The notes under the pieces: generated by a model
What the model was told of the DNA's origin: nothing
The model's database searches: none
Seen by the model: the letters and a program-made list of their open reading frames with translations, nothing else
DNA from: Todiramphus chloris collaris
Lineage: Eukaryota > Chordata > Aves > Coraciiformes > Alcedinidae
DNA length: 64,000 bases
Reading direction: 5' to 3'
Assembly: GCA_025345505.1 (NCBI GenBank)
Contig: JANVCC010000012.1
Span: 12,369,845 to 12,433,844 of the forward strand
Position numbers and translations under genes: made by a program
Shown here: positions 47,607 through 61,459 of the stretch, piece after piece
Layout of the letters: each line of letters opens with the position of its first letter
Numbering within the stretch: the stretch's first letter is position 1

Positions 47607-49937
47607 ATGGCCATTTCAGTCCCACATGTTTCTCTTTCTGTCCCTAAGCACTCTGCAAACTCAGGTAAGGGCTAATATCATCTGACTTACATTCCAAATG
47701 TCTCAGTGCTCCCAGATACTTATCTACTTAGTTTTGATTTATTATTCATCATCCTAGGTTTACTGCTTCCTTTTGCTCTAAATCCTCTTTAGAAATTCCC
47801 TGATAACAATGCAAAAATCTTGCTGTGGTATCTTGTCTTTCTGCAGACTGCTTAGTGAGATTTTTCTATATTTCAAGAGTTAGAAGAATCATATATAAGA
47901 CTATATATAAGAATATATAAGACTGTATCTTCAGCAAAAGCCAAAGTCATTTGATCCATTCCTTCTATCACAAGCTGGTAGTATTTACATTTTCAGGGCA
48001 AAAGTAATATTTAGTTTTTAATTATCTTCAAAGTGTAAGTTTGGAGAGATGCTTTTAAGGAACATAATGCACTGTGACTTCTTTGGAATGCAAATATATT
48101 ATCTGTAAATAAAGGACTTAAATATCTGCACTTAAACAAATATGCATTTAAACAAATGGTTTTACTCATCATGACTTTTCTTACATATTCAAAAACCTTT
48201 GAAAAGGATAAAGTTTTCCTGGATTGGAAGTTTTCAGGAGAAAGAATACAATGTGGGCCCACTATACTTACCAGGCAATTACATTGGAGTCCTATACAGT
48301 CTGTAGAGGACCTGTTCCAGACATTTGTACAAATCTGTTACTTTTTTTTGTAATAAAAAATAGAGGACACTGCAAACTCTAAGTTGCACTCTGTATCCTC
48401 ATATGACATGAGCAAGAGGTGATGGGAACAAAATTCACCACAAACAACAACAATAAAAGTTGAGAAACTAAATAAAAATTTCTAGTGCATGACAGAAAAC
48501 AGCAGCTTTTTTTTTTGAAGGAATGAGGGAAAGCAGTGTTATTAACACACATCTGTTTTACTGAACAGGATTGACAAAGGTGGAGTCTCCATTAGTGAGA
48601 AGAACAGGCAGTCTCTGCAGGTGAGGAAACTGATCAGAATCCAGTGTTAATGGCAAATTCTGTAAAAAAGAAAAGAATAAATAATGGATCAGAGTAATAT
48701 TTTTAGGCAACATTTATTAAATCAATAGGCTTAAGGTAAACGAGGCGTTGAATATACAGGTGGTATTCTGTAGAGCTGAGTGAAATGACAGTGACTGAAA
48801 CTGCTGCTAAGATTCAGTTTCATCCAACAACTTGAAACTTAACCTATCCATAAAACATTAATTTATTTCCATTGATCCTTTATACCTTGCAAAATAGGCA
48901 CACCATTTGACATAAGAGCCATGACAGTATTAGCTATTTCTTTTCCTGGTTATTATGACAAGAATATGTGTTGATTTGTGTTTGATGCATACATAATCCT
49001 ATGTAGTTAAAAATGTCAGTAAAGCCAGTGGTCAAGCAACCCCATTATTTTAGAATAGTTAACTTCTGTGGTCTTTTATTTGAGATAGAAAAGAGTACAG
49101 CAGGCTAGTTTGGTTTTGTAGTGCTTATGTTAAACAATTAGTGGTCATTGTTGAGTGCCTCCTTAGAAATAGTCAGGAAGTGTCATCCTATGACACATTT
49201 CTGCAGTTGTTCTCATGTAGAATATACCCCTGCTGGTTTACAGCTTGGATAGAGAAAGCCTGTTTTTCTGCCTGTTCCAGTATCATTCCTCCTTCAGACT
49301 GTAATAGAACTGCAATGTGTGCCAGTACTTGCTGTTGTGATGAGCTTTGAAGCACAGTTTGTGCATCCCTTCAGGATCTGGAAGATGTAGCCATGTATAG
49401 TCAAGAGCCAAAAACTCTCCTGAAAGCTCTTATATGACTGAGGCTTCTGCTGCAATAAAGTACCATGTACTAGAGATTATGGAAATGATTTTCCAACCTC
49501 TCTTTTGCTTCCACTGAGGTACAGTAAATCTTCAGTAAATCACCACAAAATCCCATGGGTCTGTCTGTAAGAAGAGAAAATGCTTTTAAATGGTAAACAA
49601 GGAAAAGCTGTACATTCATTGAAATACAGCACTTGTGGTTACATATTCCAATAACAAGACAGATTAGAGTGCCATATACATAAAAAGCAAGTAATTCTAT
49701 TTATTTGAGATGGGAAAAGGGAATCTGAAGAGAAGCATTCAGTCTCTGAAAATTTCTGTGCTAAAGCTTTACTTCATTCTTTGATAAACTTGTCCCATGA
49801 GGATAACTGTCTCTCACAAAGTAATAGAACTATACTTTCCTTACATACATGGAAATACTAGTGTTGTTGTTACAGAATTACAAAATAATGAAATAATACA
49901 CTCCTCCCTCCATCAATTACTGCCTGTGGTGTGGTCA
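47607..49937. other. AT-rich non-coding DNA
   Basis: No gene or repeat family recognised. TATATAAGA units recur at 47892-47925. Confidence 0.45.
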
Positions 49938-50224
49938 TACAATCACAGAATGGTAGTGGTTGGAAGGGACATCTGGAGATCATCTAGTACAGCCCCCCTG
50001 CTAAAGCAGGTTCATCTAGAGGAGGTTACAGAGGAACTTGTCCAAGCTAGTTTTGAATGTTTCCAGAAAAGGAGACTCCACAACCTCTCTGGGCAGCCTG
50101 TTCCAGTGCTCTGTCACCCTCACAGTGAAAAAGCTTTTCCTGATGCTGAGATGGAGCTTCCTGTGTTTCAGTTTGTGCCCATTGCCCCTTGTCCTGTCAC
50201 TGAGTACCACTGAAAAGAGTGGTT
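49938..50224 (-). mobile_element. 5'-truncated CR1, 3' end only
   Basis: Minus-strand frame 50016-50210 reads [40 protein letters not shown] and ESPFLETFKTSLDKFL, the ORF2 C-terminus with few changes. The 3' UTR follows to AATCACAGAATGG at 49941. This is the best-preserved ORF2 C-terminus in the window and is probably the younger subfamily. Confidence 0.94.
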
Positions 50225-53200
50225 GCAGGAAAGGTTTGAATATGGAAAACCTTTATGCATATGTATAGAAACATGTGAACCATTTTTTTTTCTCTTTCTT
50301 CACTATGTCTTTCTCTCTGCTCTTCCTCTCTTTCCCCCGTTGCTTCACATTTCTATGGGTGTCTCTGTGGCACTCACTACCATCTGCCTGTCTCACATAT
50401 ATTAACAGACGTCAACTGAGATTGAAAGAAAACCTTTATATAATAAACATTTTTTTGTAAAATAGTTTTTGAACAATTTTTTTTTTTTTTACTTATAAAC
50501 AATTGGTAACTATGCTTTTCCTGAAAATATAAGATGAAGAATATATAATTTTCAGACTTGAGATTCTTGATACACATCCTAAAAAAAAATCAAATTAAAA
50601 AAGTTTAAAAACTATCATAAGAAAAACAATAATATACCAACCAGGGAAAGAAGAGAGGAGATTCCTCTGTAAGAGGAGATCTTAGTATAGTTCTCCTTTC
50701 CCTTTTGCACAGAGATACAGAAGGAGGTCTTTTGTTAGTTAAAATTGATGTCCAGGATAATCTGAATGCAGAGTTTCATTTCTACACTGTTTTCAATTGT
50801 GAATGCTGACCTCAGTTATTCTTAGCAGTACTTTCAAGAACTGGAAGTCCTATATGTTTAAGCAATGACATGGGGCATATCTTATTGACAGACTTGTTTG
50901 TTTGCTTTTTTGCAACATTTTGAAAATATTAACCTCTGAGAGTTTGTGTTCTTACTGGTACTACCATGTATTATGAGGGGAAGAAAAAACATTAGAAGTA
51001 GCAGATATACTTATTTTTCAGATCAGAAGAAAATCAGATAATTAGAGAAGAAAAATGAAATGTAGAATTTGTATTTAAAGGTTAAATAGTTATCAACTAT
51101 AATATCATTTCCCATCAGATAAGGTTGAAATATTTTCTTCTATTCCCTGACTCAGATAACTTGCATACGTTTTCTTTAGAATGACTGGAAAAATCATTTA
51201 GTACTGCTTAATTTACTTATTTTGACCAAAAAAAAAAAAAAAAACCAAAAAAAACCACTGTTGCAACATATGCATTTTACTAAAAATGAAAAAGACTTCC
51301 ACCCTGATATCAATTTATTATGCTTTATTAATTTCCTAGCATTTTAAACTCTGTTATGATTTCTGAAAAGTAGCACAATGAGACCTCACTTCTACATTAT
51401 TTTTTTTTTGTGAGGGATTGAGTTAATTAAAATCTCTCAACTGGCTCACTTGTGAAAGCTGTAGTATTCATTCCTAGTGATCACCTTTATGGGGTAAAGA
51501 ACATGAATTCAAAATCAGGAATGGAAGGACAAAATAGCAAACTAGCAAACACAAGCTTTGGTTGCTAAAGAATTCAGGCTGAAAGGTTCAGAATTTCATG
51601 GTCACTTAGAACAGTTTTTGTTCTGTCATTGAACAATTACTTAGTGAATTTGAAACTGTTTTTCTCTTAATATGGATCACATAACATGTTACTTGTGGTT
51701 TATTTGGTCTTTCTATTTCAAAGTGACATTTTGCAGTAAGATTTGCATACTTTGAAAACAAATGTCATACTCCCTCTCTGTCACTTCCTCTCTTTTTCCA
51801 TTATAATAAATATTTTATAATCACACAAAATATTAGTGCATTGCCTGAGTTACAGCCTCTTGCTGATGAAGTTGTTCTCATTTGTCCTTGCAAAGTATGT
51901 TTGCAATACTCAAACCACTGAGAAAAATTATTAATGTTATGTCAGAATGAAACAATCTAAAAATTAATCAGGAGTTGATTATCTTGCTCATCGTAGGATA
52001 TTTCATTGAAAGTTGTTGTGTTCAAGCCAATGTGCAAAAGTTCCATTTTTTCCCTAGGATAACCATATGGCTGAAACCAGAAAGCTGGGCACTTATTTAT
52101 GCCTCTAGGGATCCCAAAATTATAATTCATCCATAATGTAAGAAGCTGGATAAAAGAAAAATCTGTTTCCATTTTGGGTTGGTCCTAATCAAAAAGTGCC
52201 TTCTGAGAAATCAAAATGGCACCAAGTAATATGATGTTGTTACAGATCACTACTATGAATAATAGCATTTCTAAAATGGTATTTCCAGAAGGTTACTATT
52301 TCACAAGTTATTTCCACAGGAGATCATTTTTTCACACAATGAAATCTAAAATCCTTTTTATACGTGGAAACATACCAGTGGTTTCAGTGAGCAGTAAGCC
52401 AGCCATCACCCTTCACAACAATGCCTCTACCAAATAACGCCTGTACACATTCTTCTTACACATAAAAACTGGTGGATTAAGTTTCTAAAAAATAACAGGA
52501 ATTATTTTTCTAGTAATGTTGCATGTGAGTAAATGTGTCCTTAGTTACATATTGAGATTTAATTTGCAATATTATGAACGCTTAAAATCCTTTGTGTATT
52601 GAGAAAATATTGTCTTTTATTTTGTTGCTTATGAAACAAACAAAATTATATAATATGACTATCACTGTGGCCAAGTTGCATCTAATCTTTAATCTGTCTT
52701 TCTAAAATTGCTTTGTTTATTGAGTAATTCAAGAACATCCTCCTTTTATTTAGTTTTCTTGAGTTTTATGTTTGTAATAAAACCTTGGAACACTTGGATT
52801 CTATGGTTTGCAATCTCTTACCACTCCAATTCTTGTAATATCAACCACAGGAAAATTATAAAACAGCATGTGTGTGTATGTAATTAAATATAATGTCTTA
52901 GCAAGTAAACTACCAGAAAATCACCACTAGCAAATATATCTATTGCTATCTTGATCTATATCAAGATATTATATTACAAGTTGCCATCAGAAATCACTAA
53001 TATAATATCAATCAATATTATAGCAATATTGAATAAGAGCAAGGTGGAGAAGGTATATATGTAACTATAACACCAAAACCAATAAGGTATAGTGCAGGTT
53101 ACTACAAACATCATTAGTGAAGCAAACTTAAAAAAATGTAAGAGCAGATGCACTTATGACAGGTTGCAATTGCAGTTTCTTGGAGTTGCACTTATCAATG

Positions 53201-55849
53201 GTATCTGAGAATGTCTCTGATTTCTGTGAACCTCAGTTGTGCTTCAAAGAGACTAGCTGCACTTTCCAAGGATGTTTCTGGTTCCCGGGACTAGTCCTGG
53301 GTTCACAGGTCCCAGGATGGCAGAAAACTTCCCAGACAGTATTTTTCAGCAGATATTTTCTTCTGTTCAGTAATTTTCCCCTTTATGGCCACCTTTATGG
53401 CTGCTCACATCAACCGTATTTTACACATTTAGTTATTCCTGCATATAAGTACTTCACTGATCTGCAGTTCAGCATTTTAAGTAGCATTTTACAGTTTCAT
53501 AACCTAACTAACATAGAGCCTTAGGAAGTCTTAGCACATAGTACACAAGCCTGTTATTTGAAATGTAGACCCAGATTTGTTTTCTAAGCACTAGAACTTA
53601 TGGATTGATTTTTTTTTTTGTGTCCTGAAATCAAATTTTTTAAATAAAACATTTCAAACTATGTTCTAACAGGTTGTTATACTTCATTGTGCAAAACAGT
53701 AGTGTGATTCATTCAGCATATTCCTTCATGGTATTTGGAGGGTAGGAGGTTTATTGCTTATTTAATGGATCTTCAATCATTCTGCATAAAAGACTTGAAA
53801 ATTTATTCTCTTTGATGTTATATTAACTTCTTCCAAATGTATCTACTGCTTGTTCTCTGCATACCTCCTTGCCATTCCCTGCAACAAAATTCTCTGTAAA
53901 CAAGAACTGAAAAGCATATGAAGTGTGCAGCATAACACAAGTTAAATGTCTTGTACTGGATATCAGTAAAAACATTCCTCAGAGTACCTGAACAACAAGT
54001 ATGATGGTCCTCAATATCATCCTGTATGTGCATGGTAGTTTATAGCTTCAAACTTTGGTGAAACATGGACTCATGTCAATAGTTGTTCTATACTCCTGTC
54101 TCACAAGAGTTCTCATGATAAGAAACATGATGATAAGTCCCAATGCAAAATGCTACTCTACCATCCAAAATTTGATGACAGAAAAACTACATTGGGACTG
54201 AAAAATATGTGTATTTGTCTGGATCAGTTGCAGGCTTAGGACAAGGGAAAGGTCCTTTTTTTTTTTTTAAAGGTCCATATCTCACAATAGCTGAGGTTTT
54301 GTGATGATCGTTTGTGCCAGCAAATGGTAGCATGTCTTCAAAGAGCATGAATTCTTGTACTGATTTTGTTATAAGCAGAGGTTTCTCAGGGAAGTAGGTG
54401 GCCCCAGATACCATATTTGAAGGTTTTGAATTATCAGGTCATGAAACATGTTGGAATATCTATTGATATACCTGCACCTAGTTAATCTCAAAAGATTCTG
54501 AGGTTGGGGCAATGTAAGGTCAAACAAGGACAGCAGGAAGAAGACATCACAATTAGTAAAGATCAATCAATCCTGTGAATTAGAAAGAGCAAAGACTTGA
54601 ATTTAGGTTTCATAAGGGAGTGACCTGACTGTTTTTAAGATATTGTCTGCCTTGGATTCCCATTCATTCATTACAGGTTTGACCAGAAACCCTATTCCAG
54701 TAATGAAAAGCCTATAAGAAGGGTCATCCAGACATATTTTTGTGAGCAGCTTCTTTTTTGACAAATCAACACTGCTAAGGAGACATTCTCATTTTAAAAT
54801 ATCTAATCAATTTCATGCACCTTTCCTCCAACCAAGAATGAGTGCACACAATTACAGGGAATGAGTGCTCAGGATGGTGGAGCAGTTTTCTTTTCTGAAG
54901 AATTTTTTCCCCCATAGTCATAGAAAATGATGTGAAACATATTTTCACGCATGATCTATCTGATAATTATATTGCATAAATAATAATACCCATAGAAGGC
55001 ATTACATTATTCATACACACAGTATATTTCTGATCTTGCAGACTACTAGTATTAGTTTGAAAATACTATTTTCTCAATTATTTAACTTCTGTTCTTATCC
55101 TTCATCCTCATTAGGCAACAGAAATAAGTCCAATGTCTGTCAGTGTGAGTAACAACACATCAACTTAAGAACCAGGAGATTCATTTTTGATTCAATAGTA
55201 TCATGTCAAACCACATGAATGAAAAAAAGCTATGTCCCTGTTGAACAGAAGGAATCTTGGAGCTGATAAGAACCTGCTAGAATTTGACATAAAGCTGTAA
55301 GAAGACTAAACATTTCATTCAGGGGCTTAAGATCAGTAACTAATCTATTCCCTGCTGTGTCTGGCCCTAATCTTGTATTCTAGGGATGAAGAGGGAACCT
55401 GTTACTCTGCATGTCCTCTCTGGACAAGTATTTTTACACTCTGTAGTTGCATTAATAATACGTTGTGCATGGGATCTGATCCACTTCACTCTCCCAGAGC
55501 TGATGCAGTTTAACTCTTAGTCACTTGGAACACAATCTTATCTGAGGTAATTCAGTACATTTTAATTGCAATGAAGCTTTATATGAGCTGTTGATCCAGC
55601 TTGATATAAGTGGGTATGAGGAAAGGGTATTCACAGCAGAATTAACCTTTTCACACTGCACATTGGTTGTCTGAGCTAAAAAGATTTTATTTTTCTTCTG
55701 TTCCATAGTCCTTTTTACTTTACGACATTTTGACATGTGGACTTTACACTGAGATTCTTTTCAGCTAACACATCAGTGGAGAAGAACTGCACCAGCTTTG
55801 ATTTCAGCCCACTTTGAAATAAATCATCACAGCTCAATTTTTATCAGCC
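50225..55849. other. AT-rich non-coding DNA
   Basis: About 5.6 kb with no recognised gene. It contains an A17 run (51228-51244), a T11 run near 50478, a short hairpin at 52947-52968 and a 122-codon plus frame (53156-53524) without a known domain. Confidence 0.45.
52947..52968. repeat. 9-bp inverted repeat (hairpin)
   Basis: TATCTTGAT (52947-52955) and ATCAAGATA (52960-52968) are perfect inverted arms with a 4-nt loop, in AT-rich DNA with further TAATAT palindromes. Confidence 0.7.
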
Positions 55850-55958
55850 TTTTTTTTTTTTTTTTTTTTTAAAATTTTCTCACATTTTTTTTCTTTTTTC
55901 TTTTTTTTAATTTATTTTTTCTTGTTAAATTTTTTTCCGCTTTTTTTTTTTTTTTTTG
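55850..55958. repeat. Long T-rich tract
   Basis: T runs of about 22, 8, 8 and 17 broken by short A and C bases, about 110 bp in all. It could be a degenerate poly-A tail on the minus strand or an expanded low-complexity tract. Confidence 0.9.
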
Positions 55959-57133
55959 AGACAAAAATCCCACACATTTTATATCTCAGTGATACAAATA
56001 TATATTGGAAATCTACATAAAAGTTGTTACAAAATTATTACATTTACAAGAAGAAAAAAAAATAGAACATAGCACAACTGAGTAGAGGAATTACCATGAG
56101 AGACAAACAATTTATCTGATCTTTTGAATTTCAGAGTTGCCTCAATAAGGGCTAAGCAAAACTTTAGAGGTTGGTTTCTGTAGTTGATGTTTAATGAGAC
56201 TGTGAATTCCATAATGGCTGGAGATGTGAAACCATGAGATGTGTTTTTATGTGATCTTTCTTAACTAGGGATAATTATTAATTTAATTCCCTTAAATGTT
56301 GATTCTACCCTGGAAGAAAACTGAGCGTGGCACCTTCACTGCATCTTCCATGACTACAACAAATTGGTTTATGGGTGATGTTTTTAAAACTCATTTCTAC
56401 CAATTAAGGCAACACTTCTGAAACCAGATGTTTGTAATAGGAGCTGAAAATGTTAACAACATTGATGTAAGTGTGTATATATTACTATTTTATCTTCTAT
56501 CAAATGTACTATTGGAAGTAAACTGCTTAGTTTTCCCATTCATCAATATTATAGTACATATTACAGAGCAGTCTTAGAGGGCACTATATGGATTTCCTTT
56601 GGATACAAGTAAATCAGATGTTCTCCAGCAGCACAGCTAGAGCAATTCCACTACTCTTATCCATCAAAACCAGGCTACAGAAAGCTGGAGTAAAAAATCT
56701 CTGAAATTATAACATGGTGTCATCATTAGGGCTAACTGTTCTGTTCTACAGATACTATTTTATTGGTTGACATTAATTTCCTTCATTGTCAGGTCAGAGG
56801 TAAAATAAGGAAGCAATTTCTTAATGGACCTGCCTGACTTCAAGGGAATAATAATAGTACCTTTCACATGAATATATGAAGATAGACGTACGTTTTAGTT
56901 GTGGCCATCTCCCAGTAGCATACTGGTATAATGACAGCAACATGTCTTCATCCCTCTATCAAAAATTAGTATCTTTGAATAATCAGAGCAACTTTGAAAT
57001 CAGTCCCTAGGGTCACTCTAATTCCCTAACCACCTTTCATTAAATTAATCAATGCCATTCCCCAGAATAAAAACACAAGAAAAGTGGTGCTGTTATTATT
57101 GCTAGAAGAAATTATTCTCTCTGCTGTATTCAT
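55959..57133. other. AT-rich non-coding DNA
   Basis: No gene or repeat family recognised. Confidence 0.45.
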
Positions 57134-57260
57134 TAGAATCACAGAATCATAGAATGGTAGGGGTTGGAAGGGACCTCTGGAGATCATCGAGTCCAACCCC
57201 CCTGACAGAGCACCTAAGGCATGCCACCCAGGTGGGTTTTGAAAATCTCTAGAGAAGCAA
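57134..57260 (-). mobile_element. CR1 3'-tail fragment
   Basis: AGAATCACAGAATCATAGAA, GGTAGGGGTTGGAAGGGACC and GATCATCGAGTCCAACCCCC are the 3' UTR of a CR1 in reverse complement, ending near AGGTGGGTTTTGAAAATCTC. The sequence is close to the family consensus, so it is relatively young. Confidence 0.94.
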
Positions 57261-60200
57261 CATACTTGAATATGTTTCTATACTGGCAAAATTCCTGAAA
57301 TATTCCATGTTGATTTTGTATGTAGACGTTTGTTTTGTTATTGCTTTTTTTTTTTTTTTTAACTATTATTATCTCATTTACTATTCTGACAGCTCCATAC
57401 TTTTTTTTTTCTCTCTGTTTTTATGAAAATGTACCTGAAGTCACTAGTCATTGACAACAAATGGCATGTCTGTATTTTTAGAAGTACTAGTGCTAAGTCT
57501 ATTATACTGCTGGGCACAAATTACTCTATCCTTTTATGTAAACCTGGTGTCATTCACAGCTTTTCAAACCAAGTCTGGCCAACTCTATATCTTCTAGTGT
57601 TCTTCTCAAACTGTAAAAGTAATAGTTTTTACTTCTTTTGTAGAATGACATCCACAACAGTTTGCTATCCTTAAGTAAATTAACTTTTCCAAAATACCCG
57701 TTTCATTATTATACACAGGAAATTCAGTAACCAAATACTGCTCATACAGAACTTATAGACCTTGAAGTATTTGATAAAAAGATGAATATAAAGGTAGTTT
57801 GGTCCACTTGGAACCTTGCAGTTATCTGGACAATTTTTTTTATGGTGTAGATAATCCAGTTACAAAACTTTTTGTGAAGAAAGAAACATGGAGAAATCTT
57901 TCTCAGGTTGCCTCATCTCTCAGAGAATGAGATTTTTTTTCTCAGTAGAAGAGAAGTAATAGCAAATCACTAACACAGATGGGAGAATTTTTTTTATTAA
58001 ATGCCTTTTCATCAAAATATGCTGAGGCTAAGATATTGAGCTTTCAAAGCTCATGATACTCAGCAAGGTTTCAGAAAGAAAGTGTCTGAAGCCCAAGGTA
58101 AAATCCTTACGTCACTTCTCCAGAGAGAAATTTTCTATTTTATGAAAGCATTGACATGTTGAGGGGAGATTGTTCAAAGAAAGAAAAAAAAAAAAAAAAA
58201 ATGCAGCAAATCAACTGCTTCTTGAAACAGTGACAGGAAAAAAAGTTTTAATTCCCTGGCCAGTGCTATGTAATTTACTTAATAATGCTCTTTGATCCAT
58301 GGATGACATTTCTATATAAGGATTAGATCATTAGATTACGTTGGATTGCTATAATTTTTCATTCTGTTGTCTAACTTAAGCACACTTCACACAAAAACTG
58401 TTTTAGGAGAAAACTAGAGCCTAGAGCTGTCTGAAATAACTAGTACAGCAGAGCAAAGCTGAATCACAGACTCAAACACAAAGGATGGCTAAATTTCCTC
58501 TCTCCTTCAGACCTTCAGAACTAAATAAGCACAGGAACAGAGATAATTTTACTGTGATGGTCCATCTGTGTGGTAGACCTTTAATGTTGATATTACAACA
58601 GTAACCTAAACGATTTAACTCTAAAATTTATATGTTTGTTGTTTCTTTTTAAAAGGGAAAATGACAATTCTTGCTAATAAGTATACATAAAAATCACCTA
58701 CATCAGAAATGATCAGAGTAAATAAAATTAAAATGTTATTGTCTTTCAACAGCTATAACAACAGACAACTACATAAAATGCAGTTCATTAGAGAAAATGA
58801 CTTTTTTTTCATTGCAAAGTCACCTGCTAAACTACAATACACATTATAAACCACATTTTTTTCTGTAAAAATTATCATAGCTATTTCTACACCAACTGTT
58901 TGATACCTTCCTTTCTTGCAAATTGATTGAAGTACTCATATTGTTAAAGCCTTCACTTTCCCAAATTAACATATGTAAATGCTGAGCTCTCCTTCCCCAA
59001 ATGGCATCTCTATTTACTTATTATTGTCTTTGTAGCATCCAGAGATTGATATAAAAGTGGAAGTTCTACTGGATTTGTTTTTGCAGCAATACACAAGAAA
59101 ATACATCTCCTGCTTCAAAGGGCATAGCACAACATGTTGGAGGAGGAGAAGTTAATGGAATAATAGTAGATATAAACAAGCAATTGTGTTGGCTATATAA
59201 TCATATCCATGTGTGTTGGTTAATTAAACACACTTTGATGGTCCCCATGACACTAGGAAAACAGCAGTTACCCACACACACATACGTATGTATATATATA
59301 TACAGTTCTATGTATAGATACATAGTCTACTGGGTTTTTTGGCTGGCAACTATAACTAGGTATCATTCATACATGTCAAGTGTGAACAGAATAAGGAGCA
59401 GAGACCTCACTGAGAACACAATTTCATGCAAAATTTGCCTTGGACTGAGGATGTAAGACCAAGTGACACAGGCTAACAGCATGCACCAGTACTGCAATTT
59501 TAATAGCTGGATTTAGTGGGCTGTATAGACTAGTTAGGTTAGTCCACAGAACAAGGAAAAGGAAGGTAAAGATAAGATGTGGCCAACAGACGATCATTCA
59601 CATGGCTGTTGTTGTTTACTCTGAGTAATAAAAGTCAATATTCAGAATGGCTGTCTTCAAAACATCCAGCATTTCACACAGTGTGTGAACCAACAGAGCA
59701 GGGGACAAAGCGCTGGATGATTAGGAACAATGACATTGTCAATACTGAATAAAAAAGATGGATGGATTATATAGAGGAGGGGTGTATAAAACAGGAGATA
59801 GAAAGATTAAGGGAGGACTTGCATCAGCTATGCAAATGAGACACAAATTTTCGTTTATTGATGAAAATAAAATTGTAATATATTGTTGCATTAAGGAAGA
59901 AACCATTTCTGATGTGATCAATGTTTCTCTATTGTGAGCTCAGAGGCAAAGGATACACTGCATGTGTGTCCATGGATGCAGGCAAGCACATAGGTTGTGT
60001 GACTCCTTAACGTTCCCATAAATACTTTTCCAAGTTTTAATTTTTAAAGAATTTTTCTAACCCCAAATTTACATGTTAGTATGTATGCATTTGAATTTAG
60101 AGGTGACTGATTGGAAGTTACTTAGATAATTCTGATTTTATTTCATCTAATAGCACTACTGACATGACCCAGGTGTAACAAAAAGATTGTGATTACTTTT

Positions 60201-60747
60201 ACGTCTGAAGATCTTAGTTCAAAACTGAACAAAACAAATGTAATTGGCAGGTTTTGGTACTGATCAACACAAAAATCCTTTGGCAGACATATTGGTCAAA
60301 AGATGCTTTATGGAAGGTGCTATTTATTGCTAGTCAAATATTCTGCACCTTGTGAAACCTTCAGAAGAGCACTGAAAAAGACAAAGATGCACTGTAGCAC
60401 TTACTTACCCACTGGGTTTCTTTTGTTCAGGGATTCACAGAGAAACTCCCTGAGCAGAATATATCTAACTTGAGTGTACACAAAATTGTGCACAGCTAAA
60501 CTAGTGAAATATCCAGAGAGCCTTTGATAGCCAGGAAGTCACCTGGGAAAGCATTTCTGTTTCCCCTTTTAATGCGCTGAGACTGGTGATGCTAAATTGC
60601 CAACTTGAAATTCTACATTTTTTTCCACAATATGTTTCATGTCTGTATTTTCCCTCTTGAATCTTTGAGCTCCTAACTACCCTCTCAGCAATGACATTTA
60701 TCTGTGGTTTTGGGGTTTTTTTGCAAGATTTCAACTTTCACACCTCA
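57261..60747. other. AT-rich non-coding DNA
   Basis: No gene or repeat family recognised. It has T16 (57345-57360), A18 (58184-58201) and a CA/TA microsatellite (59273-59303). Confidence 0.45.
59273..59303. repeat. (CA)n-(TA)n microsatellite
   Basis: CACACACACATACGTATG followed by TATATATATATA. Confidence 0.9.
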
Positions 60748-60752
60748 CACTG
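60748..60752. repeat. Left target-site duplication (CACTG)
   Basis: CACTG precedes the LTR terminus TGTGGTGGG and recurs at 61455-61459. The surrounding CACACTG repeat makes the exact edge uncertain by two bases. Confidence 0.7.
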
Positions 60753-61454
60753 TGTGGTGGGTTGACCCTGGATGCACAACAGGTGCCCATCAAAGCCACT
60801 CCCCTTCTCATCTTCTCACATTCTTCCTCTGATCCAGTGTGAGGTCCCTCTGACAGCCTGCAGTTCTTCATGAACTGCTTCACAGTTGGTCCCTTCCACG
60901 GGGTGTAGTCTTTCAGAAACAAACTGCTCCAGTGTGGGACCCCCATGGAATCACAAGTTCTGACAGCAAATCTACTTCAGCCTCTCTCCACAGGTCCACA
61001 GGTCTTTCCAGGAGCCTGCTACAGCATAGGCTTCCTATTCTGTCACAGTCTCCTTCAGGTGCACCCACCTACTCCAGCATGGAGTCCTCCACAGGCTGCA
61101 AGTGGAATTCTGCTCCACTGTGGACCTCCATGGGTTGCAGGGGGACAGCATGCCTCACCATAGCCTTCACCACAGGCTGCAGGGAAATGGGTGCTCCAAT
61201 GCTTCTCCTTCCTTCTTCACTGACTTTTCCATCTGTGGAGTTATTTCTGTCAGATATTCTCACTCCTTTCTTTGTCTGCAGTTGTTGAGGGTTTTATCCC
61301 CGTTTTTAAATATGTTATCACAGAAGCACAGCTACTGGCACCGATGCGCTTGGCTTTGGTCAGCTGTGGGTCTGTATTGGAGACTATTGGAACTGGATCT
61401 ACTGGACATGTAGCTCCTCTGCTACCAAAAAACTTGCCACTCAAACTCAACACA
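60753..61454 (-). mobile_element. ERVL-like solo LTR
   Basis: The block begins TGTGGTGGGTTGACCCTGG and ends CAAACTCAACACA, with many TCC/CAGG-rich units between (for example ATGGGTTGCAGGGGGACAGC). I recognise this as the LTR of an abundant avian ERVL family, whose sense end begins TGTnTTGnGTTTG.GTGGCAAG; that puts it on the minus strand here. Length is about 702 bp. It is flanked by the five-base CACTG, as expected for ERVL. No internal retroviral genes lie beside it. Open frames in it (up to 118 codons) are GC-driven, not genes. Confidence 0.82.
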
Positions 61455-61459
61455 CACTG
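61455..61459. repeat. Right target-site duplication (CACTG)
   Basis: Second CACTG, directly after the LTR's terminal CA. Confidence 0.7.

Noticed and set aside
53156..53524. 122-codon plus-strand open frame
   Set aside because: No recognisable domain and no supported splice sites; length is possible by chance in 64 kb of six-frame search.
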